A stretch of DNA of 64,000 nt from Dirofilaria immitis (taxonomy: Eukaryota; Nematoda; Chromadorea; Rhabditida; Onchocercidae): NCBI GenBank assembly GCA_024305405.1, contig JAKNDB010000067.1, positions 576,001-640,000 of the forward strand, read 5' to 3'. The translations under genes and the position numbers were made by a program. Position 1 is the first letter of the stretch; every line of letters starts with the position of its first letter. Shown one piece after another: positions 61,401 through 64,000 of this stretch. Under the pieces are notes generated by a model. That model made no database searches. It was not told where the DNA came from and saw only the letters and a program-made list of their open reading frames with translations.

Positions 61401-63787
61401 TAGATTTCAAATTAGATTAAGAAAGAAATTTTGATGGAAGAAGTTAAATAATCGATCGAAAAATTAGAATTCAAATCGTGATTTAATTCATAAGTTAGAA
61501 AATAAGTTTTCAGTCAAGTTTAGTCGTTATGGCCCAAATTGAGGTAAGTTGTATGTAATTATGAATGTTGAAAGGATCTTTAGCGTTCTTTTTGACAGGA
61601 AATACTTGCTAGTTATAAATGTTAAAATACATCTCAGTCAGATCAAAATGCCTCGATATCATAGAATCAGTTGCAAAAATTGAAATCAAATAGCGCTCGC
61701 TACTTGATCCTTTTATAAAGCATTTATAGAAATTGTAAGATTGATTTGCTAATTATCTCACAGATATCTTTTTCCTATTGCAGCTTTTTGTGATAAGATA
61801 ACGATATTCGCAACGATGTATCTAGCAATATTTACGATCATTTCTGGAAAATATCATTTTTATCTGCCTTAATTAGTTTAAAAAAATTAAAATAACTAAC
61901 TACAAATTTGCTTCATTGCTATATTTACAATAAAACCTATTACTACGAAATTTATGAATGTCATATATTTATATCATCTAAAATGACACTATTCCATATT
62001 TCTTTAAAAAGAACTTATAAATCAGATATGAGATAGAAAAGAGTGAATGAGAATTAGGAAAAATTATAAATTCAATAAATGAAATTATTTGTAGCATTGA
62101 TTTATAGGAAGATTTACACAATGAATGCACAGAAAGACAAATAAAAATATCAGAAATTCTGGATACATTTGATACAATGAGTACTGCAATTTCGGAAGAT
62201 TTCTGGCTGGTCACTTCATCTGATGATGCATCATTAGCTCTCGATCGAATGCAGGTTTCTGTAACAATATAAAATTTCTATATTGAAATTATTAAGAACA
62301 TTTGAAATGCTTTCAATATTGATAGGATTTAATTAATTGTAATCCAGATAATCAAGTCATATGTAGGCATTCATTCGCTTCTATTTGAAATTCATTCTAT
62401 TTCAAATACATTATTTTTTAATAATATAATTTATAACAAGGAAGATTCTTTATTCGTTGTTTAAGAAAATGAGAAATGAATTGCTGACGTATGCATCCAA
62501 AGTGCAAGAAAGTATCGAGGGAACAGATCGTTTGTGTACAGAAGGCGCAGAATTTTTACACCTGATCAGTTTCATAATCTCAAAGAGCATCGAAACAAAC
62601 TTGAAACAAACTATAATCAACTTCTACAACATACTGATACTATTTTACCGAAGTAAACAAAGTTACAAATAGAATTATTCGAACAAGTAGCAATTTAAAA
62701 TCAAATTAATTGTGATTCTGAATGCGCGATAAGCTATAAATTTATATATTTAGAAATCAGATGATATAAACAGATATTGCAATCTTTTCTTTAGATCAGT
62801 TCCTATTTCTAATGTTTTACGATAATTTTAATAAACAGCTCTGTTTTCATTAAGGTTAAATGTTTTAACAAAACTATTACTGGAATTTTCCAATGAGTCA
62901 AGTTTGCTGCATTCATTTCTAAATGAAAAGACCAGAGAATTGAATAATATTAAAGCAGAAAGTGGTGACCTACAGGTACTTCAATGGTCACATCAAAAAG
63001 CTAAGGTAGGTTTACATTGATTATTAATTTTCAATCACTAGGTAAATTTCATAGTTCGCTGATATTTCATTTTCTTACTCAAGTTTCAAACTTCAAATTG
63101 CTATGGTACAAGTTGAAGATGCTATCTAGTTTAAAAATAATATATGCGAAAATTGTTTCTATTGAATGCAATGAATATCTAGATGGTTTCGGATGAAGTG
63201 ATAGCTGCCAATGAACGTTTGAAAAGCATTGGTACGCTATCCAAACGTATACAGTCTGAAATTGATGGTTATGTAATCGAAATGCGTTTGCATTATCCAA
63301 ATGCTCAGTTTCCATCTATAGATGCACATGAATTGACGAATACAATTTATAGGTTACAGGTGAATATAGGTTGCTATATTCTCTATAGAATAGTTCAGGA
63401 AAATTATTTCTGAATTTTCAATTCTCGAAGAATTAATTAATCATCTTATATATTTATATAGATAAAGAGTAATTGAATGCAAATAATGTTATCAAATATG
63501 TTATCAATATCAAATAATGTTATCAATATCAAATAATGTATTCTTATCAAATTTATTCAAGTATATCAAGAAGAGATGTTATTTTAGGCTGATTACGATA
63601 TCTTAGTTCGAAATTGCCATGATTTATCCGCATATTTGAGTCAACTAAAGTCATTGGCAACAGCGTATAAACAAAATGCAGAAAGTCTAAACGAATCGGT
63701 CATAAATTTAGAACAAGAAATTTCTGAAACGGAAAGTATTTTACGTACCACAGATACCATGGATAGCGGCTCCGTTATGTCTCAACT
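15810..63787 (+). CDS. vab-10: Spectraplakin VAB-10 (plectin/MACF1/BPAG1/Shot family), A and B isoforms, 3' end outside window
   Basis: Whole-locus entry; exons are given individually. Encoded order: variable N-terminus, two calponin-homology domains (actin binding), plakin domain of spectrin repeats with an embedded SH3, then a fork. VAB-10A takes the E/R-rich helix and the plectin-repeat exon ending at 59216. VAB-10B continues into spectrin repeats from 61514 onward. In C. elegans VAB-10A holds epidermis to cuticle and muscle at fibrous organelles, and VAB-10B works with microtubules; this locus has the same architecture. With the 26748 first exon, the VAB-10A exons sum to about 3,560 codons once frame breaks are allowed for. 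All introns are GT/AG and phases agree from exon to exon. Single-base homopolymer shortfalls interrupt exons at 33538, 33833, 42914, 44014, 47004 (two), 52378, 53342 (eight) and 62466. I consider the gene functional and the breaks sequence errors. Confidence 0.95.
17731..17957 (+). CDS. vab-10: vab-10 alternative 5' exon (long N-terminal leader)
   Basis: A CTGTATTTCAG acceptor, then TGTAAAT and ATG at 17738; donor GTTAGT. It reads [20 protein letters not shown], an Asp-rich [10 protein letters not shown] stretch, and ends [15 protein letters not shown] plus one base. That closing segment resembles the residues that precede the CH1 domain in fly Shot and plectin isoforms, and the phase fits the CH1 exon at 30371. 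It may be spliced to 15810-15956 or be an SL-trans-spliced first exon. Confidence 0.8.
18765..19112. repeat. About 45-bp tandem repeat, seven copies
   Basis: Unit GATACCTGTAAAATAAGTTG followed by AAATTTTTTCATATAAATATAATC. One copy near 19040 is internally truncated. Confidence 0.95.
19555..19760. repeat. (AAT)n microsatellite, imperfect
   Basis: About 200 bases of AAT/AATGAT triplets. The overlapping minus-strand frames of poly-Leu, poly-Ile and poly-Tyr are artefacts of it. Confidence 0.95.
22226..22790. repeat. 190-bp tandem repeat, three copies
   Basis: Copies start at CAATCAATAAAAA near 22226, 22415 and 22605. Each carries ATCGATAAAATTAATATAAA and a CAGTCTTATCACTAGTAAT block. The third copy lacks an internal segment. 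Confidence 0.95.
24527..24700. repeat. Microsatellite cluster: (TA)n, (GTCT)n, (TG/TATG)n, (GGAT)7
   Basis: Several short arrays back to back, ending in seven GGAT units near 24665-24696. Frames open on both strands here are repeat artefacts. Confidence 0.95.
25398..25496 (+). CDS. Candidate coding exon in a vab-10 intron, product unknown
   Basis: A 33-codon phase-0 open segment between AAGACAG and GTATAG. It reads [19 protein letters not shown], then [14 protein letters not shown]. It is markedly less AT-rich than its surroundings. If not spliced it runs only one more codon to TAG. A T10 run ends the GC-richer block near 25550, so a Pol III RNA is a weaker alternative, though I see no tRNA-like boxes. 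Its phase does not by itself link it to the vab-10 exons. Confidence 0.3.
26748..26880 (+). CDS. vab-10: vab-10 alternative first exon (short N-terminus)
   Basis: ATG at 26748 followed by 44 codons plus one base and a perfect GTAAGT donor. It reads [20 protein letters not shown], with Cys/Glu/Tyr-rich residues to NNLEKYK. Joining to the exon at 30371 gives [14 protein letters not shown], matching the family pattern in which YKDERD precedes the CH1 helix (as in MACF1). No acceptor precedes it, as expected for a true first exon. Confidence 0.85.
27955..28155. repeat. 42-bp minisatellite, about 4.5 copies, open on the minus strand
   Basis: Read on the minus strand each copy gives the 14-residue pattern [14 protein letters not shown], with F/L alternating between copies. 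The frame runs from a stop near 28160 to a TAG near 27952, with no ATG. Most differences between copies are at third codon positions. Confidence 0.85.
28625..28880. repeat. 54-bp tandem repeat, about 4.5 copies
   Basis: Unit TTATTGTAATTTGTTTTATC followed by ATCATCCTTCATTCTCGTATCTTACTTATAC. Two plus-strand frames stay open because the period is a multiple of three. I do not regard them as genes. Confidence 0.95.
30371..30432 (+). CDS. vab-10: vab-10 exon: start of CH1 domain
   Basis: TTTTTCAG acceptor, GTTAAT donor. With the single base from either upstream exon it reads [21 protein letters not shown], the signature first helix of the plakin actin-binding domain. It is the common exon where the alternative 5' ends converge. 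Confidence 0.95.
30481..30660. repeat. Imperfect tandem repeat of about 76-80 bp, nearly three copies
   Basis: Copies start at TTTTAAA(C/T)TTTTAAAACTTT near 30482, 30561 and 30637, in the intron after the first CH1 exon. Confidence 0.8.
31913..32002 (+). CDS. vab-10: vab-10 exon: CH1 domain, second part
   Basis: TTTTCTACAG acceptor, GTATGT donor, 30 codons in phase 0. Reads [20 protein letters not shown] then [10 protein letters not shown], the conserved DL..GxxLxxLLExLS core of CH1. Confidence 0.95.
33538..33612 (+). CDS. vab-10: vab-10 exon: CH1 domain, third part (frame broken at a T run)
   Basis: ATTTCAG acceptor, GTAAGT donor. Reads [21 protein letters not shown] and then a TGA at 33601. 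Family members continue with LKK here. The break is at T5 (33597-33601), next to an A9 run whose length also has to differ for the phase to match the following exon. Confidence 0.85.
33833..33969 (+). CDS. vab-10: vab-10 exon: end of CH1 and linker (one frame break)
   Basis: TTTCAG acceptor, GTATAT donor. Reads [13 protein letters not shown], then a frame shift at GG 33871-33872. The next frame carries the expected [20 protein letters not shown] and [11 protein letters not shown]. One missing G explains it. [10 protein letters not shown] is the hallmark last helix of CH1. Confidence 0.9.
35969..36452. repeat. Compound trinucleotide arrays (TGC, GGT/GAT, TAG/CAG)
   Basis: TGCTA/TGCTGC from 35969 to 36048, GGT-rich from 36049 to 36120, then after a unique segment TAG/CAG from 36370 to 36452. 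Open frames on either strand are repeat-driven. Confidence 0.9.
36612..36746. repeat. (TA)n / (TATG,TGTG)n microsatellite
   Basis: About 130 bases of alternating TATATA and TGTATG units just upstream of the exon at 36814. Confidence 0.95.
36814..37181 (+). CDS. vab-10: vab-10 cassette or alternative first exon between CH1 and CH2
   Basis: Acceptor ATCATCTAG before GTGATG; likely donor GTTTGT at 37182. The segment is coding-like: [20 protein letters not shown], a Gly6 run encoded by GGT, then [20 protein letters not shown] and a basic end with [16 protein letters not shown]. If the A7 run at 37170-37176 is one base short, as elsewhere in this gene, the exon is 123 codons in phase 0. It would then fit both after the exon ending 33969 and before the one starting 38378. 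As a first exon (ATG 36817) it would give an isoform with CH2 only. Without the extra base it runs on to a stop at 37266. Confidence 0.6.
37182..38377. other. vab-10 intron before CH2
   Basis: AT-rich. A TTCATTGCAG acceptor-like site near 37454 is followed by only a short open frame. The frame at 37872-38057 is low complexity. Confidence 0.5.
38378..38563 (+). CDS. vab-10: vab-10 exon: CH2 domain, first part
   Basis: TTTTCAG acceptor, GTATGT donor, 62 codons in phase 0. Contains [38 protein letters not shown] and RPNLIQW, the actin-binding-type CH2 signature ([15 protein letters not shown]). Confidence 0.97.
38891..39079 (+). CDS. vab-10: vab-10 exon: CH2 domain, second part
   Basis: TTTCAG acceptor, GTCAGT donor, 63 codons in phase 0 with no ATG near its start. 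Reads [40 protein letters not shown] and [26 protein letters not shown](I/V)(I/M)TYV is the canonical CH2 C-terminus. Confidence 0.97.
39080..40942. other. vab-10 intron after CH2
   Basis: A 43-bp direct duplication at 39414-39500 (unit ATGATAGTTACTAGATACCA...) and a (TG)12 run at 40378-40401. No exon seen. Confidence 0.7.
40943..41290 (+). CDS. vab-10: vab-10 exon: first spectrin-like repeat of the plakin domain
   Basis: ATGTTCAG acceptor, GTATTT donor, 116 codons. Contains [40 protein letters not shown] and [20 protein letters not shown]: long amphipathic helices with the Trp positions typical of spectrin repeats. It follows CH2 directly, as in all spectraplakins. Confidence 0.95.
41291..42632. 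other. vab-10 intron in the plakin domain
   Basis: T-rich with several long T runs. No exon or repeat array of note. Confidence 0.7.
42633..42735 (+). CDS. vab-10: vab-10 exon: plakin domain
   Basis: TTTTTAG acceptor and GTTAAT donor; ends with one base of a codon. Reads [20 protein letters not shown] and [13 protein letters not shown], matching the (I)I.RL..GI...E.L..IL.RIE..E pattern of plakin repeats. Confidence 0.9.
42914..43063 (+). CDS. vab-10: vab-10 exon: plakin domain (one frame break)
   Basis: ATATTGCAG acceptor, GTATGT donor. Reads [27 protein letters not shown], then a frame break at T6 (42999-43004). The adjacent frame continues [20 protein letters not shown]. One missing T restores it and makes the phase match the next exon. 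Confidence 0.9.
43640..43820 (+). CDS. vab-10: vab-10 exon: plakin domain
   Basis: AAAATAG acceptor, GTAAGT donor. Reads [20 protein letters not shown] through [17 protein letters not shown]. The last segment is the W-containing helix that starts the next spectrin repeat. Trinucleotide AT repeats fill the preceding intron (43315-43490). Confidence 0.93.
44014..44141 (+). CDS. vab-10: vab-10 exon: plakin domain (one frame break)
   Basis: TTTCAG acceptor, GTTAAT donor. The only good frame, [20 protein letters not shown] through [13 protein letters not shown], starts two bases into the exon, while the previous exon ends on a codon boundary. One extra A in the run at 44015-44017 gives Glu-Lys and repairs the phase. 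Confidence 0.9.
45400..45645 (+). CDS. vab-10: vab-10 exon: plakin domain
   Basis: TTTTACAG acceptor, GTATTT donor, 82 codons in phase 0. Contains [20 protein letters not shown] and [17 protein letters not shown], the strongly conserved plakin-domain sequence ELxWLNEKExxEVxRDWS. Confidence 0.96.
46095..46292 (+). CDS. vab-10: vab-10 exon: plakin domain
   Basis: TTTTCAG acceptor, GTATGA donor, 66 codons in phase 0. Reads [20 protein letters not shown], then ALLNQGHPA and [20 protein letters not shown]. This matches the N.G..L...HPA.. and W.WLL.L..CLE.HL motifs of the repeat preceding the SH3. Confidence 0.96.
47004..47287 (+). CDS. vab-10: vab-10 exon: plakin repeat and start of SH3 (two frame breaks)
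   Basis: TTTTTGCAG acceptor, GTGAGA donor; ends with one base. Reads [20 protein letters not shown] through ELDEISELI. Breaks lie at A5 (47145-47149) and CCC (47198-47200); one extra base in each restores [20 protein letters not shown] and then [20 protein letters not shown], the first strand of the plakin SH3. Confidence 0.92.
47512..47746 (+). CDS. vab-10: vab-10 exon: SH3 domain and following repeat
   Basis: TTATTTAG acceptor, GTAAAT donor. Reads [40 protein letters not shown]: the SH3-like fold embedded in the plakin domain, with the GDE and W positions and the IPSVxF..PPP-type end. It then continues as a spectrin-repeat helix, [20 protein letters not shown]. Confidence 0.96.
47937..48133 (+). 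CDS. vab-10: vab-10 exon: plakin domain
   Basis: AATTTAG acceptor, GTAGCA donor. Reads [20 protein letters not shown] through [20 protein letters not shown]. Phases fit both neighbours (one base in, one base out). Confidence 0.92.
48238..48332 (+). CDS. vab-10: vab-10 exon: plakin domain (short)
   Basis: ATTTCAG acceptor, GTATTT donor. Reads [31 protein letters not shown]. The intron before it is only about 100 bp. Confidence 0.92.
48442..48693 (+). CDS. vab-10: vab-10 exon: plakin domain
   Basis: TTTCAG acceptor, GTAATT donor, 84 codons. Contains [35 protein letters not shown] and [20 protein letters not shown]. IPxPxxSQxxxxxxLxxRWxxLWxLS is a recognisable late plakin-domain block. Confidence 0.96.
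49229..49431 (+). CDS. vab-10: vab-10 exon: plakin domain
   Basis: TTTTACAG acceptor, GTAAGT donor; ends with two bases. Reads [40 protein letters not shown] then a Gln run (CAACAACAACAG). V..HE..L.S...MP..L..LR..H..L..L is the plakin pattern. Confidence 0.95.
49617..49802 (+). CDS. vab-10: vab-10 exon: plakin domain
   Basis: ATTTGCAG acceptor, GTGCAT donor. Reads [39 protein letters not shown], a spectrin-repeat helix with the R-W pair. One base in, two bases out. Confidence 0.95.
50127..50271 (+). CDS. vab-10: vab-10 exon: plakin domain
   Basis: TTTATAG acceptor, GTACTG donor. Reads [20 protein letters not shown] through [15 protein letters not shown]. The N.EGG.FIREAK segment is typical of the last plakin repeats. 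Confidence 0.94.
50439..50666 (+). CDS. vab-10: vab-10 exon: last shared plakin-domain exon
   Basis: TTTTCAG acceptor, GTTAAT donor, 76 codons, phase 0 at both ends. Reads [20 protein letters not shown] through [20 protein letters not shown] and ends NWKRKKQ. Because it ends in phase 0 it can splice equally to the isoform-A exon at 52378 or the isoform-B exon at 61514. Confidence 0.94.
50667..52377. other. vab-10 intron before the E/R-rich exon
   Basis: 1.7 kb, somewhat less AT-poor than the other introns. A short frame after a CTTATTTAG site near 51582 ([20 protein letters not shown]) ends at a stop after 27 codons. I see no donor and do not call it. Confidence 0.5.
52378..53120 (+). CDS. 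vab-10: vab-10 exon: Glu/Arg-rich single-helix or coiled-coil rod (one frame break)
   Basis: ATTCTAG acceptor, GTAGGC donor. About 248 codons almost entirely of E, R, A, D and K. The exon begins [11 protein letters not shown], then breaks at A4 (52412-52415); one extra A continues into [21 protein letters not shown] 30-bp unit encoding [10 protein letters not shown] is tandemly repeated four to five times (about 52690-52820). The alternating i/i+4 E-R pattern predicts a stable ER/K single alpha helix or coiled-coil rod between the plakin domain and the plectin repeats. The long open frame on the opposite strand is a shadow of this composition. Confidence 0.93.
52690..52820 (+). repeat. Coding 30-bp tandem repeat ([10 protein letters not shown] units)
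   Basis: Four to five near-identical copies of ATGGAAGATGCAGAGCGTCG AAGACGTGAA inside the E/R-rich exon. Near identity at the DNA level shows recent copy-number change. Confidence 0.95.
53342..59216 (+). CDS. vab-10: VAB-10A terminal exon: about 45 plectin-type repeats (eight frame breaks)
   Basis: GTTTCAG acceptor in phase 0, stop TAA at 59214-59216; about 1,960 residues when the frame is followed. After an acidic lead ([19 protein letters not shown]), repeats of about 38 residues follow with the plectin/plakin-repeat core, for example [79 protein letters not shown] and [16 protein letters not shown] non-repeat linker lies near 56880-57180. The tail is Ser-rich and ends TPDVFPQ. The frame drops by one base at GGG 53600-53602, CC 54570-54571, GG 55100-55101, A6 55682-55687, GGG 55918-55920, A4 56229-56232, GG 57298-57299 and A5 57621-57625. 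At each point the repeat sequence continues at once in the next frame. Plectin repeats bind intermediate filaments in vertebrates, and this is the attachment end of VAB-10A. Having all repeats in one large exon also fits plakins. Confidence 0.95.
59217..61513 (+). other. vab-10: VAB-10A 3' UTR and intron leading to VAB-10B exons
   Basis: The UTR begins after the stop at 59216. The rest, up to the micro-exon at 61514, is AT-rich with a (TTTA)n patch near 60429-60451. No plectin or spectrin-repeat exon is recognised. Confidence 0.65.
59718..59723 (+). promoter_or_regulatory. vab-10: Candidate poly(A) signal AATAAA for VAB-10A
   Basis: The first clean AATAAA after the VAB-10A stop, about 500 bases downstream. 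Nematodes often use variants, so an earlier site is possible. Confidence 0.35.
61514..61543 (+). CDS. vab-10: vab-10 isoform-B micro-exon (10 codons)
   Basis: A GTTTTCAG acceptor, 30 bases reading [10 protein letters not shown], then a perfect GTAAGT donor; phase 0 at both ends. It lies between the VAB-10A stop and the first clear spectrin-repeat exon. It splices in frame after 50666 or 53120 and before 62108. The splice sites are strong but the peptide is too short to identify by itself. Confidence 0.6.
62108..62254 (+). CDS. vab-10: vab-10 isoform-B exon: spectrin-repeat region
   Basis: GATTTATAG acceptor, GTTTCT donor, 49 codons in phase 0. Reads [20 protein letters not shown] through [20 protein letters not shown]. 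Helical and acidic, no ATG near its start. Placed in VAB-10B by phase and position. Confidence 0.8.
62466..62652 (+). CDS. vab-10: vab-10 isoform-B exon: spectrin repeat (one frame break)
   Basis: Acceptor TGTTTAAG (weak), donor GTAAAC. Reads [30 protein letters not shown], then breaks at T5 (62553-62557). One extra T continues [30 protein letters not shown], a spectrin-repeat helix, and leaves the two bases the next exon needs. Confidence 0.82.
62855..63005 (+). CDS. vab-10: vab-10 isoform-B exon: spectrin repeat
   Basis: CATTAAG acceptor, GTAGGT donor. Reads [40 protein letters not shown] then [10 protein letters not shown]. Its first base completes the codon left by 62652 and it ends in phase 0. 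Confidence 0.85.
63183..63359 (+). CDS. vab-10: vab-10 isoform-B exon: spectrin repeat
   Basis: ATATCTAG acceptor, GTGAAT donor, 59 codons in phase 0. Reads [40 protein letters not shown] through [10 protein letters not shown]. The Met is internal, not a start. Confidence 0.85.
63489..63542. repeat. About 24-bp tandem repeat (ATGTTATCAATATCAAATA)
   Basis: Two to three copies within the intron between the last two exons. Confidence 0.8.
63588..63787 (+). CDS. vab-10: vab-10 isoform-B exon: spectrin repeat, last exon visible
   Basis: TATTTTAG acceptor, GTAAGT donor; ends with two bases, so the gene continues beyond the window. Reads [40 protein letters not shown] then an acidic Ser/Thr-rich end ([13 protein letters not shown]). 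The spectrin-repeat rod, EF hands and GAS2 domain expected for VAB-10B must lie to the right. Confidence 0.85.
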
Positions 63788-64000
63788 GTAAGTTCTTATC
63801 ATACTAGCTAGGTTGGTGAAATTTCATTGCACCAGTATTGTAAAACCATTTAGTATTCTATTATTTAACAGTTTTCTAAATCAGAACACATCTTCCTATA
63901 AAGGAGGTACAATTATCCTTTGATTAAAATTTTCAATAAGTATGCCAAACTTATCAGTAGATAAGATAAGTGAAGAATTTTCAATAAATATTACCATACA

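Overview
The window looks like nuclear DNA of a parasitic nematode. It is very A+T-rich, with long introns packed with AT microsatellites and tandem repeats. Its splice acceptors are the short nematode type (TTTTCAG or TTTTTAG), and its main gene is the nematode spectraplakin vab-10. A spirurid or filarial-type worm is my guess; the sequence does not prove it.

Layout. 1-1.36 kb: no gene seen. 1.36-3.84 kb, minus strand: a nine-exon gene for a protein of about 422 residues. I read it as DAXX-like: part of a histone-binding helical region, an acidic tail and three SUMO-interaction-like motifs. 4.34-4.43 kb, minus: an isolated acidic terminal exon of an unseen upstream gene. 4.4-10.4 kb: repeats, no gene recognised. 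10.39-12.85 kb, minus: three phase-compatible exons forming the 3' end of an unrecognised gene. 15.8-63.8 kb, plus strand: vab-10 (plectin/MACF/Shot/BPAG1 family), running off the right edge.

vab-10 has at least two alternative 5' ends (15810+17731, and 26748). Both leave one base that is completed by the first CH1 exon at 30371. The order is then CH1 (30371-33969), an optional exon at 36814, CH2 (38378-39079), and the plakin domain with its SH3 (40943-50666). After 50666 the locus forks. Isoform A uses the Glu/Arg-rich exon (52378-53120) and a 5.9-kb terminal exon with about 45 plectin-type repeat units (53342-59216). Isoform B continues through a 10-codon micro-exon (61514) into spectrin-repeat exons (62108-63787 and beyond). 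In this family the N-terminus binds actin, the plakin and plectin-repeat part links to hemidesmosome-like fibrous organelles and intermediate filaments, and the B arm reaches microtubules.

A major caveat: the coding exons do not read through cleanly. At least 17 conserved frames break, and every break is repaired by adding one base to a short homopolymer. All eight breaks in the last VAB-10A exon shift the frame in the same direction. Because splice sites and protein similarity are otherwise intact, I interpret these as homopolymer under-calls in the assembly rather than gene decay. Exon coordinates below are as found in the window; no corrected sequence is supplied.
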